Below are positions 14,931 through 23,443 of a stretch of DNA of 36,781 nt, one piece after another. The notes under the pieces were generated by a model. That model was given only the letters and a program-made list of their open reading frames with translations. It was not told the origin of the DNA and searched no databases. How positions within the stretch are numbered: the first letter of the stretch is position 1; every line of letters starts with the position of its first letter. The translations under genes and the position numbers were made by a program. The stretch covers positions 1 to 36,781 of the forward strand of contig NZ_WWJY01000484.1 of the NCBI RefSeq assembly GCF_009865405.1. Direction: 5' to 3'. The DNA comes from Streptomyces sp. SID3212 (GTDB taxonomy: Bacteria > Actinomycetota > Actinomycetes > Streptomycetales > Streptomycetaceae).

Positions 14931-16033
14931 AGCGGCTGACTCCTACGTAAGACGGCAGCCTCCCGGGTCGATGTGGTGCTGGAGAACGCGGGAGTGGGCA
15001 GGGGGACATCGTATGGCGCGCGTGCCAGCGCCTCGTGCAGCATCGCCAGTACGACATCCGTGTGCGTGAAGCCCAGCGTGGCGGCACCCACGACGAAGTT
15101 GCTGTCACGCGACATGCCGGGGGTGGAGTTGACCTCCAGCACGTACGGCCGGCCGGCCGAGGTGAGCATGAAGTCGATACGGGCCGAGCCACGCAGCCCG
15201 AGACCGCCCCACAGCGTCTTGACCTGCTGAGCAATCTCGCCCAGCACCTCGGGGGCGAGGTCCGCGATCCGCACGGCGACGGTTCCATGGGAGTCGATGT
15301 CCAGCTTGGTGTCGGCGTCGTAGAACTCAGCTTCGTTGGCTTCCGTTGCCAGCGGCGGGAAGATGGCCACGGAGCCGCCAGGCAGCTCCAGGAGCCCCAC
15401 AGTCAGCGGTGTGCCGCTCACGTACTCCTCTACGAGGACGTCATCGCCTGTTGCGCCGGCAGCGTCGGTCAGTGCCCGTCCGAGGTCCGCCTGTTCGCGA
15501 ACGAGGCTCATGCCGACACTGGAGCCCCCGAAGGGTGGTTTCACCATCACGGGCCGTCCAGTCCAGGCCGCCGGCCCTCCCGACCATACGGACCAGCCGG
15601 GAGTGGGCACTCCCAGGCTGAGCATGACCCTCTTGCAGAGAATTTTGTCGGCGGCCACCGCGGACGCCGAGACGCCGCTCCCGCAGTACGGCACGCGGAG
15701 GTAGTCGAGAAGGCCCTGTAAGCGCCCGTCCTCCCCGTACGGGCCATGCAGGTTGGAGAGGGCCACGTCGTACGAGGCCAGCTCCTCGATGAAGCCGGGC
15801 TCGCAGGGGTTGAGCACAGCCCAGTGAGCGCCGATCTCGTCCAGGGCCTCGGCCAGGGCGGTCACGGAGCGCTGCTCGACGGGACACTTCGAGTGGTAGA
15901 GCTGGTCCTCGGCGGACACCGGGCCGTAGACGAGGGCAACGGCAAGGCCCTGGCGGTTGTGGCCCCAGGTCCGAAGGTCGCGGACGGCCCTCTGGTATGC
16001 GGGTTCTGTACCGGGATTGAGGAAGATGGTCAT
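14891..16033 (-). CDS. Ddl-like ATP-grasp ligase (D-Ala-D-Ala ligase family)
   Basis: A 380-aa ATP-grasp protein. The family motifs are present: SGVSASAVAADKILCK, the glycine-rich VMVKPPFGGSSVGMSLV, VLVEEYVSGTPLTVG and the metal/phosphate site ARIDFMLTS...YVLEVNSTPGMS. Ddl enzymes join two D-alanines; changes in the substrate loop can allow D-Ala-D-Lac or other products, and I cannot read the specificity here. The ATG at 16033 has GGAG 7 bp upstream and overlaps the dapF stop (ATGA). A longer frame upstream is inside dapF. The C-terminal 40 residues (after PTPAFSSTTST) are beyond the usual Ddl end. It is an accessory copy, so it is probably specialised. Confidence 0.85.
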   Translation of the reverse strand: MTIFLNPGTEPAYQRAVRDLRTWGHNRQGLAVALVYGPVSAEDQLYHSKCPVEQRSVTALAEALDEIGAHWAVLNPCEPGFIEELASYDVALSNLHGPYGEDGRLQGLLDYLRVPYCGSGVSASAVAADKILCKRVMLSLGVPTPGWSVWSGGPAAWTGRPVMVKPPFGGSSVGMSLVREQADLGRALTDAAGATGDDVLVEEYVSGTPLTVGLLELPGGSVAIFPPLATEANEAEFYDADTKLDIDSHGTVAVRIADLAPEVLGEIAQQVKTLWGGLGLRGSARIDFMLTSAGRPYVLEVNSTPGMSRDSNFVVGAATLGFTHTDVVLAMLHEALARAPYDVPLPTPAFSSTTSTREAAVLRRSQPLCRASTMCPCADS

Positions 16034-16830
16034 ACGAGCACTCCTTCGAAGGTGTGGGTGACCGGACCGCCGACCCAGTGGGTTCGGCGCGGCCGGTCGT
16101 CGTGCGGCCGGACCGTGAGCGGTTCTCCGGCGCGGTTGTGAACGGTGACCGGGCGCGGGGAGACGAGTCCTCGCATGGTGGCGATGACGACGGCCGCCAC
16201 AGCTCCGCTGCCGCACGACAGCGTTTCCGCCTCGACGCCGCGCTCATAGGTACGGATCCTGAGGGCCTGGTCGCCGGCCGACTGGACGAAATTGACGTTG
16301 GTCCCCAGCGGGGCAAGATCGCTGTGGTGGCGGACGAGGCTGCCGGCGAGTTCCGCGTCGATCGCGTCGATGTCGTCCACGATGGCGACGACGTGTTCCG
16401 TGCCGGTGTGAGCGCTGTCGAACCACGTGGGCCTGCCGTTGATCACGAGGTTCAGGCGGCGCGGGTGGACGGCACCGACCTCGGCCGTGACCCACACGAA
16501 GTCGTCGGCCACTACCGCCTGGTGCTCCACACCGGCCATGCGGAGCGTCATCTCGCTGAATCCGTGGTCGTGGTGGGCGGCCCAGGCGGCACACCGTAAA
16601 GCGTTGCCGCACATGGTGGCGGCGGAGCCGTCCGCATTGAAACAGTCGACTGCCAGAACGGCGGGGCTGTCAGTGATCAGGTTGCAAATGACCAGGCCAT
16701 CGGCCCCGACACCCATCCTTCTGGCGCAGAGGCGCTGAGCCTCCTTCGGCCAATCCTTCTCGCTGCCAGGTTCGGCGGCGGCAAGCAGTACGAAGTCGTT
16801 TCCCGCTCCGTGGATCTTACGAAAGCGCAT
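16030..16830 (-). CDS. dapF: Diaminopimelate epimerase-like protein
   Basis: A 266-aa protein with both catalytic cysteines of the DapF fold: C74 in MCGNALRC and C206 in ETLSCGSGA. The N-terminal KIHGAGNDFV and GVGADGLV are also typical. DapF interconverts LL- and meso-diaminopimelate without a cofactor; relatives epimerise other amino acids. Streptomyces peptidoglycan uses LL-DAP, so an extra mobile copy is notable. The motif reads CGNA rather than the more usual CGNG, so the substrate may differ. The start has GAGGAG 8 bp upstream. It heads a coupled run dapF, Ddl-like ligase, C39 protein and MurF domain. A 208-bp gap upstream (16831-17038) holds no clear gene and may contain a promoter. 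Confidence 0.87.
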   Translation of the reverse strand: MRFRKIHGAGNDFVLLAAAEPGSEKDWPKEAQRLCARRMGVGADGLVICNLITDSPAVLAVDCFNADGSAATMCGNALRCAAWAAHHDHGFSEMTLRMAGVEHQAVVADDFVWVTAEVGAVHPRRLNLVINGRPTWFDSAHTGTEHVVAIVDDIDAIDAELAGSLVRHHSDLAPLGTNVNFVQSAGDQALRIRTYERGVEAETLSCGSGAVAAVVIATMRGLVSPRPVTVHNRAGEPLTVRPHDDRPRRTHWVGGPVTHTFEGVLV

Positions 16831-17038
16831 GGCAAAGCTCCTCGTGTGTGGCGTGACAGTTCGGGTGTGGAAGCCCCAACAGGGGCTGGATCAGGGGAAT
16901 TCGATCGGCTCGACGAAGATGTCGTCTTGCTCATGACCACAAGCCGACTGTCGGCAAAGCTCGGGGGCTTGGTTGCCGGGACGCAGCGGGTGCTGGGTAG
17001 GATGTCGAAGGCGCATTCTCGGCCTCGCGCTCAGACGC

Positions 17039-17125
17039 TCAGCGCCGCCAGACACCGAGGCCGATGGCGATGACCAGCGCCACGACTCCTATGACGTAAC
17101 CAAATTGCTGCTTTGCAGGACTCAC
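17039..17125 (-). CDS. 28-residue single-span membrane peptide
   Basis: This is a GTG-started frame of 28 codons. After a polar start (MSPAKQQF), residues 9-26 form one uninterrupted hydrophobic helix (GYVIGVVALVIAIGLGVW), then RR and the stop, which predicts a type III/tail-type membrane peptide with a positive cytoplasmic end. Its GTG overlaps the stop of the NUDIX gene by 4 bp (GTGA), the same coupling seen throughout this module. It is too short for ordinary gene finding. The function is unknown; it could anchor the module at the membrane or be a small effector. The evidence is the overlap plus composition. Confidence 0.55.
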   Translation of the reverse strand: MSPAKQQFGYVIGVVALVIAIGLGVWRR

Positions 17126-17664
17126 GAGGCGTCCACGGCGGAGTCACAGAGTCGCTGCCGCACGGAGTTGATGCCGATGTGCGCAGGCGGCATCCAGGCG
17201 GCTGCGCCGGTCTCGATCATCGAGGGAAAGACGGCGCCGGAATGGGCTCGAAAGAGGTACCGGAAGCCGAAACGGTGCCGCGGCCCGTACCGGTGCCGGC
17301 CCGGTGGAGTGACGTCGACCAGGAAGGGGCCTTCCAGACCGGGTTCGGTCCACACGTCGCGGACACCAACCTCCTCGGCAAGAATCCGGAGAGCCGCGCC
17401 GCTAAGGGATTCGTCGTGGGCCTCGGGCTCCGCCTCGGCGAGAGCGAAGCCGTCGGCGTGCCGAAGGCTCAGGACACGCCCGCCCTCGTCCACCACCACG
17501 GCACCCGTTGTTACGACGGGGCAGCGGCCCTCGTGATTGCAAAGCCGGCGTTGCACATGATCACGAGCCGCGTCGTACAACGGCATCAGCGCCACCTTCT
17601 CGGCAGGATGCTCGTTGAGGTAGGACGACAACTCTCGGATGATGTGCCCGACTTCGACGGTCAT
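17122..17664 (-). CDS. NUDIX hydrolase-like protein
   Basis: A 180-aa protein. Residues about 45-165 look like a NUDIX fold: VTTGAVVVDEGGRVLSLRH, a helix with a variant Nudix box (E-x5-E-x7-R-I-L-x-E-E-x-G in place of G-x5-E-x7-R-E-U-x-E-E-x-G), then RYGPRHRFGFRYLFRA. The catalytic E-E pair is present, but the first Gly and the Glu after Arg are changed, so activity is uncertain. NUDIX enzymes cleave nucleoside diphosphates linked to other groups; UDP- or ADP-sugar derivatives are possible given the neighbours. The ATG overlaps the upstream stop (ATGA) and the stop overlaps the small membrane peptide start. Confidence 0.75.
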   Translation of the reverse strand: MTVEVGHIIRELSSYLNEHPAEKVALMPLYDAARDHVQRRLCNHEGRCPVVTTGAVVVDEGGRVLSLRHADGFALAEAEPEAHDESLSGAALRILAEEVGVRDVWTEPGLEGPFLVDVTPPGRHRYGPRHRFGFRYLFRAHSGAVFPSMIETGAAAWMPPAHIGINSVRQRLCDSAVDAS

Positions 17665-18047
17665 GGTGTACTCAGCCCCTCACGCTCGGCGTAGATCCAC
17701 AGCAGGCGCCGCGCGATGGAGGCCGTGTCGCGGAGGTACACAAAGACGCCGAAGGCGGGCGTCTCGTTGGTGGGCCGCGTCCCGTGCTCGATCAGGGCAA
17801 GGCCCTTCCGGTACAGCACGCGCACGTCGTCGTCCCCGGCCTGCCCCAGATCCAGGTCCAGGAGAGCGCTCAGGTGCCCGACCACCAGCGGCAGGGACGC
17901 GTCCATGGCCTCACGAGTGGTCTTGCCCATTTGCATCGCGAGGACGAGATCAGTCCGTGCGGAGATTCCTTCAACGTCGATCGTGAGATCGACCGCCGTG
18001 CTGTTTGCCGTCCCGAGCGCCTTGCCCATACTTGCCACAGTGATCAT
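17661..18047 (-). CDS. Uncharacterised 128-aa protein heading the module operon
   Basis: I do not recognise the family. The product is soluble, mixed alpha/beta, with a hydrophobic start (MITVASMGKALG), a conserved-looking TDLVLAMQMGKTTREAMDAS and a helical end (SIARRLLWIYAERE). I chose the ATG at 18047 because AGGAGG lies 8 bp upstream; a longer frame to 18089 skips that site. It overlaps the NUDIX gene by 4 bp. The promoter region upstream (18048-18143) contains the GGAACTTGCC motif shared with the 87-aa gene further on, suggesting control by the XRE-DUF5753 protein encoded next door. Confidence 0.7.
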   Translation of the reverse strand: MITVASMGKALGTANSTAVDLTIDVEGISARTDLVLAMQMGKTTREAMDASLPLVVGHLSALLDLDLGQAGDDDVRVLYRKGLALIEHGTRPTNETPAFGVFVYLRDTASIARRLLWIYAEREGLSTP

Positions 18048-18127
18048 CACTTGCCCCTCCTGGAACAGGATTTGCGTCGTGCCATACAAACTAGGAAAGG
18101 CGATAGCCTGGGTTCCACGAGTGTGCC

Positions 18128-18145
18128 GGAACTTGCCGGGAGTTC
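18128..18145. promoter_or_regulatory. GGAACTTGCC operator-like motif before the 128-aa gene
   Basis: GGAACTTGCC (18128-18137) is followed by GGGAGTTC, so on the minus strand GAACT and AGTTC form an inverted pair. The same 10-mer occurs twice in tandem at 19835-19854. Both lie upstream of minus-strand genes of the same module. It is a candidate binding site of the XRE-DUF5753 regulator. Confidence 0.5.
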
Positions 18146-18986
18146 ACCCGAGAGACTCGATGGCAGCCGTGATGATTTGCCTTGCCGCACCGCCGTAAAC
18201 GGCGAGTTCGGCCAGCTCGGCGAACGTCTGGGCATACATGGCAAGTTCGTGATTCTGCACGACGGTGAGGTGCGCGGAGACCAGTTCGACATTCACGGTC
18301 TCGTCGTCGTACAGGAAGAATCCCTCGACGGGCCAGAGAGCCCGGTCAGCACTTTGGGGAATGATCCCGATGCTCACCGATGGCAGCGCCATGACGCTGA
18401 GCAGGTAGCCGAGTTGACCGGCCAGAACTTCCGCTCCGCCAATGCGGTACCGGAGTGCGCTTTCCTCCAAGAGAATGGCGAACGTGTGGTTGCCGTAGAC
18501 GATGTTCTGTTTCTCCACCCGAACTCTGACTGCCTCCGGCACGTCGTCGATGAGGCCGCGACGGTCGCGGATGGAGGTCAGAAGCGCGGTGATGTACGAG
18601 GCGGTCTGCACGGGGCCGGGAATCAGCCACGGCGAGTAGATGCGGAACCGCTGGGTGCGCTCCCACAGGGGAAGAACGGATTCCTGCACCCACTTGAGGC
18701 CGTTGCGCTCCATCTTGCGCCACTCGACATACATGCCCTCGATTCCGCGGGCAGTCGAGACGAGATCTCCGGCTTGGCCTTCCGCGCCACAAGCGGCGCA
18801 CCAATCGCGAAGATCGCGCTCCGACGGCGGACGGGCACCGCTCTCGAATCGCGAAGCCTTCGACTCGTGCCAGCCACACCGCCTGGCGAGTTCCCGCTTG
18901 CTGATGCCGGCTGCTTCCCTGATCTCAGCCAGGCGTTTCCCGAGAGCCTTGCGGGCTTCCTGAACGCTCGAAGATGGCGATGTCAT
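18144..18986 (-). CDS. XRE-DUF5753 transcriptional regulator
   Basis: A 280-aa protein with an N-terminal XRE helix-turn-helix (about residues 12-70; RLAEIREAAGISKRELARRC and KASRFESGARPPS). A DUF5753 region follows (from about 95), with FRIYSPWLIPGPVQTASYI and GVxxIPQ-like IGIIPQSADRAL. These WhiJ-like regulators are very common in Streptomyces and usually act with a small partner encoded beside them. Here the neighbouring gene is a DUF6879 protein. It lies between two copies of the GGAACTTGCC motif and probably controls the module. Confidence 0.9.
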   Translation of the reverse strand: MTSPSSSVQEARKALGKRLAEIREAAGISKRELARRCGWHESKASRFESGARPPSERDLRDWCAACGAEGQAGDLVSTARGIEGMYVEWRKMERNGLKWVQESVLPLWERTQRFRIYSPWLIPGPVQTASYITALLTSIRDRRGLIDDVPEAVRVRVEKQNIVYGNHTFAILLEESALRYRIGGAEVLAGQLGYLLSVMALPSVSIGIIPQSADRALWPVEGFFLYDDETVNVELVSAHLTVVQNHELAMYAQTFAELAELAVYGGAARQIITAAIESLG

Positions 18987-19012
18987 GGCGTCGCGGCGGG
19001 GCGTTCGGCCTG

Positions 19013-19525
19013 TCAGGACAACTCGAACTCAGCGTGCGGCGTTGCCCGCTTCCACACGGCCTCGAAGGCCGACTCGCAGAGCTTCGCCACCTCAGGGTCT
19101 TCCGTCAGCTCCATCTCCATGTTCTCTCCCTCGCCGTCGAAGTGATTGAGGAGAACGAGGCTGGAGTCGAACAACCAGAAGTCGTTGCCCGGGAGCGCGA
19201 CGTTCGTCGCTCGACGGCGCGAGAGCCAGCGCACGTCTTCTCCCGCGGCGATGTTCAGCCCGTCCGTCACAGCATGCTCGAAGCGGACGTACTCACTGAC
19301 CGGCGTCGACACAACGCGCGCCCGGCGAACCTCGACACCTCGTGCCGTCGCCTCCGTGACGATGCTGTGCCAGTCGGCCCAGCGCTCAGCGGGGTCGAGA
19401 GTCTTACCGGCCTTCCAGTCGATGAAAGCCTGGTCCGACTTCATGTAGGCGTCGCGCATCTCCAGATGGACGGCTGTCCTCTGGCAGTCGCGAAACAGCT
19501 CCTCAAACGTCGGGGTGTTCGTCAT
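19013..19525 (-). CDS. DUF6879-family protein, partner of the XRE regulator
   Basis: A 170-aa protein with the typical DUF6879 layout: an FEELFRDCQRTAVHLEMRDAY start, a middle region RRARVVSTPVSEYVRFEHAV, and WLSRRRATNVALPGNDFWLFD near residue 100-120. Such proteins are repeatedly found beside XRE-DUF5753 genes in actinomycetes; their biochemical role is not established. It lies 26 bp upstream of the regulator gene and overlaps the 87-aa gene by 23 bp, so the three form one transcript. Confidence 0.85.
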   Translation of the reverse strand: MTNTPTFEELFRDCQRTAVHLEMRDAYMKSDQAFIDWKAGKTLDPAERWADWHSIVTEATARGVEVRRARVVSTPVSEYVRFEHAVTDGLNIAAGEDVRWLSRRRATNVALPGNDFWLFDSSLVLLNHFDGEGENMEMELTEDPEVAKLCESAFEAVWKRATPHAEFELS

Positions 19526-19766
19526 CCTGCTTCACCTCCGGGTCGCCGGCCTTGGCACTCTGCTCCATCTCCAGGAAGAACTGCACCATGCGCCGGGGAA
19601 TCTCCACCACCGACTCGTGGCCAGGGATGTCCATCTGCTCCAGGCGCTCGGCGTCCTCCACCTTCCAGCCCTGCACGAGGTAGTTGTCCCGTGCGTCGTC
19701 GAGGTAGATCGTGGGCGAGCCGCCGCTGGGACTCTCCGGGTCTTTGCCGAGCCGAATCAGGGCCAT
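19503..19766 (-). CDS. Small 87-aa protein, first gene of the regulator operon
   Basis: A small acidic protein without a recognised domain. It begins MALIRLGKDPESPSGGSPTI and contains DNYLVQGWKVEDAERL, a wording seen in small proteins that accompany DUF6879 and XRE genes in Streptomyces. GAGGAGG lies 6-8 bp before the ATG. Directly upstream, at 19835-19854, are two tandem GGAACTTGCC motifs. It is probably a regulatory partner; this is inferred from context. Confidence 0.75.
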   Translation of the reverse strand: MALIRLGKDPESPSGGSPTIYLDDARDNYLVQGWKVEDAERLEQMDIPGHESVVEIPRRMVQFFLEMEQSAKAGDPEVKQDDEHPDV

Positions 19767-19834
19767 GATGTCCTCCTCGAACGCCGATGACGATCTCTAT
19801 GCCAGAGCTTGCCCGAGCCCTCGCTGCGGAGCGA

Positions 19835-19854
19835 GGAACTTGCCGGAACTTGCC
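19835..19854. promoter_or_regulatory. Tandem GGAACTTGCC operator-like motif
   Basis: The 10-mer GGAACTTGCC is repeated head to tail without a gap (19835-19844 and 19845-19854), about 70 bp upstream of the 87-aa gene. A third copy lies at 18128-18137 before the 128-aa gene. The recurrence in both promoter regions around the XRE-DUF5753 gene suggests autoregulation and control of the adjacent operon. Confidence 0.55.
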
Positions 19855-19956
19855 AGGACCTGTCGGACATGCGATCTCTAAGTCGGCTGGCCGATAGCGG
19901 TCAATCCGCCTCACGGGCGGGGCAGCGCTTCGCCTTCACGTGCCGTTACGTCGACT

Positions 19957-21429
19957 TCACACAGCGAGCGATCGGCGGCGAGCGCGGGTGAGTGCCACGT
20001 AAAGCTTGCGATGATCCTCATTGTCTCGGTCCAGCCCGACGTGTAGGGCTCGTGTATCGCTGGCCTCGAATCGCACGGCAACGGCGTCCCACTCGCGTCC
20101 TTTGGCCTGATGAGTGGTTAGGCCGAGTATGAGGTCGTCGAAGGGGTGGAGGAGGCGGGTACGCAGCTGCCGGAGGCGTTCAATTTGGCTGGGGTGCTTG
20201 CCAGGGATCCTGGCTGACGACTCGGTGGCGATGGCGGCTGTGAGGTCCGCGAGGGTGCCAGTGAGGTCTTCCTTGTCGGCGAGGCGCGCGAGGATCGCGT
20301 CCAGGCGCGGTTCCAGGCGGGCACGGGCGTCCTCGTCCAACCGCAGGGTAGCGGCAGCATCGGTCACATAGGTGGCGTGCTCACCGAAAGCGCTGCGGGT
20401 GAGCCGGTTGAGCAGCAGCGTGGAGGCGGCTTCTTGCGTGTTGCCGCTGGCGGAGCGGAACGCGAGGGGAAGTACGCGAGGGTCCGTATTCCATAGGGGT
20501 TTCCATTCGCGCGCCAAGACAACATCGACGCCGTCCAGAACAGCGCTGGGCACCGTGGTGGGTTCGCTTCGGCGCAGGGCCGTGGCCAGATCTTCTTGGT
20601 GGGATGTACGCCAGCGAAAAGATGCGGTCAGCTGGAGGGTGGCCATCTCGGCGCGCTCGATGAGGGTGGGTACGAGGTCGGGGCGGGCACCTCGGAAGCC
20701 GTATAGGGCTTGCCAGGGATCACCAACGACGGTGATGTGTAGTCCGGCTTGGGCTGCGAGTTCAACTACGGCCAGGTCGAGGCTGTTGGCGTCGAAAATC
20801 TCGTCGACAATCAGAGCGCGGGTGGTGGTGGCAAAGTAGTCGATCAGACAGCCAGTTATGTCCGGCACGCTCAGAGCCTGTTCGAGGATCGCGCGGACGT
20901 TGTCGTGAGTGCATTGGCCGTCGTTCACAGCAGTCTCAAAGTCGTGCTGGCCAAGGTGGTTGCCTTTGGCATGCCGGTAGGTGTGGGCAGTAACGATCTG
21001 GCGGCCTTCAAGTTCGACGACCGGCTCCCGGGTCGTATAGCGGGTCGGATAGTGGGCCTTCCAGGTGTCCAGAACCTCAAGTTCGGTGTGGCCGCCGGGC
21101 CAACGAAGTTTATTGGTATGCAGGAGATGGGCGAGCAGGTCGTAGACGACGGTGTCGAGGGTGACAATGCGGTGTGGTGGGTTGATCGCGGCGCGGCCCC
21201 AGGTTGAACGGACACGCGCGCGCAGTTCCGCTGTGGCGGAGCGGGTAAAGCTGACGGCGACGACCGCACGCGGGTCGCTGGCCAGGGCGAAGCGCTGCAC
21301 GCCAAAGCGATATGCGGACACGGTCGTCTTTCCGGAGCCGGGGGCGGCTTCGATGTAGAGGCGCGTGAGGGGTGTGCCGGCGGCGATGAGCTGTTCGGGA
21401 GTCAGCCGGTCCAGGGCAGCCTCAGCCAC
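19957..21429 (-). CDS. gajB: Gabija GajB-like UvrD/Rep-type helicase
   Basis: A 490-aa superfamily 1 helicase. Motif I is APGSGKTT (29-36); motif II reads VDEIFD (the usual Gln is Phe); motif III is [13 protein letters not shown], motif [15 protein letters not shown] and motif [13 protein letters not shown]. GajB works with the GajA nuclease against phage, sensing DNA ends or nucleotide depletion. The frame is open to 21603, but the GTG at 21429 is preferred. It overlaps the gajA stop by 8 bp, gives the normal GajB length, and begins right at the helicase N-terminus (LTPEQLIAA). It is the second gene of a two-gene unit close to the right att site. Confidence 0.88.
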   Translation of the reverse strand: MAEAALDRLTPEQLIAAGTPLTRLYIEAAPGSGKTTVSAYRFGVQRFALASDPRAVVAVSFTRSATAELRARVRSTWGRAAINPPHRIVTLDTVVYDLLAHLLHTNKLRWPGGHTELEVLDTWKAHYPTRYTTREPVVELEGRQIVTAHTYRHAKGNHLGQHDFETAVNDGQCTHDNVRAILEQALSVPDITGCLIDYFATTTRALIVDEIFDANSLDLAVVELAAQAGLHITVVGDPWQALYGFRGARPDLVPTLIERAEMATLQLTASFRWRTSHQEDLATALRRSEPTTVPSAVLDGVDVVLAREWKPLWNTDPRVLPLAFRSASGNTQEAASTLLLNRLTRSAFGEHATYVTDAAATLRLDEDARARLEPRLDAILARLADKEDLTGTLADLTAAIATESSARIPGKHPSQIERLRQLRTRLLHPFDDLILGLTTHQAKGREWDAVAVRFEASDTRALHVGLDRDNEDHRKLYVALTRARRRSLAV

Positions 21430-23443
21430 GAGGCTCGCCCGAGCTATCAACGTCGGGTGCCGGACTAAACCAGGGGTTAGCAGTAGGAGGCAACGCCTCG
21501 CCCAAATCGTCCGAAGCATCCGGTACGTCGCTGTCATCCTCACTCGGCTGGGGGGGTTCGTCCGACCCGGTTGCGGCAGGTGGTGCCGGGTACAGGAAGT
21601 CAAACATCGCCTGCAGGTGGCCTGGGACGACCGGGTGGATCATTGCTTCGTTGGCGTCGGCAAGTTGCTGGGCGAGCGCGAGCGCGAACTCCGCCTTTCG
21701 CTTTGCCCCCTTGCCGGCGGGCGTGGCGTCCTTGCCGTCCTTGGCCTTACGGGCGCTGCGAAACAGGGCGTGGACTGACTCGGGATCTAGCGGCTCCGGT
21801 ACGGGTAGGTCTAGGTCGTCCAGGGCCTCGGCGATCAGCTTTTCGTTGCCTGCGGTGATGGCCGGCTCGAGCGTGGGGTGACTGATAAACGCCTGGGCAA
21901 CGTCAGGGTCGTGAGCTGTGATCCATGGTGGGGCGATGGGCACAGCGCCGAAGTCCAAGTCGCTATCGCGCAGGACGGCGATCTTGGTGCACAGCTCCGC
22001 GCCCTTGGTCGCCAGCAACCGCACCGCCCACGCTCCGACTTTCGTGCCCATGGGCACGATACTCAGGGCCTCGACAAACGCTTGCTTGTCCGCGTCCTGA
22101 GCGGCCCAGGCACGGGCGAACTCACGAAGTACGGCTACCTCGGTGACGCCCTCGACCAAGACCAAACGTTCAGCGAACAAGGCAGCGGATCGGCTGGTAT
22201 CCAGATGAAGCCGCATCATGCGCAGCGTCTTGTCGCGCTCGGCCATCGGCAGAGTGGCGATGGGACGACAAAATCGGCGTCCGTCGCTGGTCCGGCGCAA
22301 GACGACAATCTGCTCTGGGCGGCAGGACGTTATGACGTCGGTGGCATGGCTGGACAGAACGATCTGCAGCTCCGGCCGCCGAGCGGTGACTCCGCGCAAG
22401 TAGCGGACTAGGGAGTGCTGTAGCTGCGGGTGCAGGTGTGCTTCGGGCTCCTCAATGACCACAGTGGCGTGGAAGGGATCTGGCGGGAAGAAGGAGTCCT
22501 CTGCGGATTCAGCCTCGGCCCGCGCCTGCACGAGCCGCTCGCGAGCCTGGCGCGCAGCCTCCTCTACGTCATCGGGATCGGGTGCAACCCCCATACGCGC
22601 GTCGGGCATACCTGTGGCCCGCTTGGCTGGGTCGGGAATTGCGGCCAGCGTCACAGCGATGTGGAGCAGGTTGACGTAGCCCAGGCCGGAGACTTCCAGT
22701 GGGCGTGCCTGGCCCCGGCCCTCAATCACGGCGAGCATCAGCTCCAAGACACGCGCCAGATAGGTGTCGTCAATAACCTGCCCGCGGACATAGGACCACT
22801 GCGGACTGACGCCCGCCGACATCGCCGAGAGGTGTGCGCCGATACGCTCCTCAACGGCCTCGATGATGCTGTCCTTAGCCAGACCCTCCAGGAGCTGAGA
22901 CGCCCGCGCCCGCAGCGATACCAAACTGCGGCGTCCGTCCAGACGCTCCTGCTGCGCGCGCAGCAACTCGATCAAAATACGGACCTCACGCCGGGCGAGC
23001 TCATCCAGCGGATGACGCCAGGCGGGCAGATACAGGAGCTTGAACGGCTCAAGCGTGTCCAGTGGCCCCTGCCGCTGACCTGCCTGCGCCTGGATGCTGC
23101 CCAAACTCCGGGTCAGGTTCGTGCTCCAGCGCTGCGCGACAGTACCGGGCGCACCGTGATGAATGGCGTGGAGCTGGCGCCCCAGAACCCCTTCGGTGTG
23201 CGGGTCAGCATCCAGCGTGTACTGAACCGTAATACTGCGTTCGCCGCCGCCCAGAGCGGTCGCACTCGGGCGCGGCAGGCTGGGGAAACGGCTGGGATGG
23301 GCCAAGTACAGGGCATCAGTGACGGTGGTCTTCCCGACCCCGTTCGCACCGATCAGGACACTGAACCGGCCGGGGAGATCGCAGACGATCTCCGACTCGG
23401 CGCTAGCACGCAGCCCCTTGACTTCCACCCGGCTCAAATGCAC
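21422..23443 (-). CDS. gajA: Gabija GajA-like OLD-family ATPase/Toprim nuclease
   Basis: A 673-aa OLD-family protein. Walker A is GANGVGKT (32-39) after [10 protein letters not shown]. The ABC-type signature region and Walker B lie at [18 protein letters not shown] with SSHATDV as H-loop. The Toprim half has [17 protein letters not shown] and the acidic pair in LRDSDLDFG. GajA is a sequence-specific nicking nuclease held in check by nucleotides. I moved the start from 23473 to the GTG at 23443, which has GGGGGAG 6 bp upstream and begins at the ATPase domain. It is longer than typical GajA (under 600 aa), with an acidic, Pro-rich C-terminal tail. An isolated OLD plus UvrD pair other than Gabija is the alternative. 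Confidence 0.87.
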   Translation of the reverse strand: MHLSRVEVKGLRASAESEIVCDLPGRFSVLIGANGVGKTTVTDALYLAHPSRFPSLPRPSATALGGGERSITVQYTLDADPHTEGVLGRQLHAIHHGAPGTVAQRWSTNLTRSLGSIQAQAGQRQGPLDTLEPFKLLYLPAWRHPLDELARREVRILIELLRAQQERLDGRRSLVSLRARASQLLEGLAKDSIIEAVEERIGAHLSAMSAGVSPQWSYVRGQVIDDTYLARVLELMLAVIEGRGQARPLEVSGLGYVNLLHIAVTLAAIPDPAKRATGMPDARMGVAPDPDDVEEAARQARERLVQARAEAESAEDSFFPPDPFHATVVIEEPEAHLHPQLQHSLVRYLRGVTARRPELQIVLSSHATDVITSCRPEQIVVLRRTSDGRRFCRPIATLPMAERDKTLRMMRLHLDTSRSAALFAERLVLVEGVTEVAVLREFARAWAAQDADKQAFVEALSIVPMGTKVGAWAVRLLATKGAELCTKIAVLRDSDLDFGAVPIAPPWITAHDPDVAQAFISHPTLEPAITAGNEKLIAEALDDLDLPVPEPLDPESVHALFRSARKAKDGKDATPAGKGAKRKAEFALALAQQLADANEAMIHPVVPGHLQAMFDFLYPAPPAATGSDEPPQPSEDDSDVPDASDDLGEALPPTANPWFSPAPDVDSSGEPRG

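Noticed and set aside
16677..16940. 87-codon minus-strand frame starting upstream of dapF, considered as a precursor peptide for the C39/ATP-grasp genes
   Set aside because: Most of it overlaps dapF out of frame, the N-terminus is a simple Ser/Pro run, and there is no GG-type leader motif.
17784..19145. 453-codon plus-strand frame opposite the regulator genes
   Set aside because: It runs antisense to three recognised genes (128-aa protein, XRE-DUF5753, DUF6879), crosses their promoters and shows no domain.
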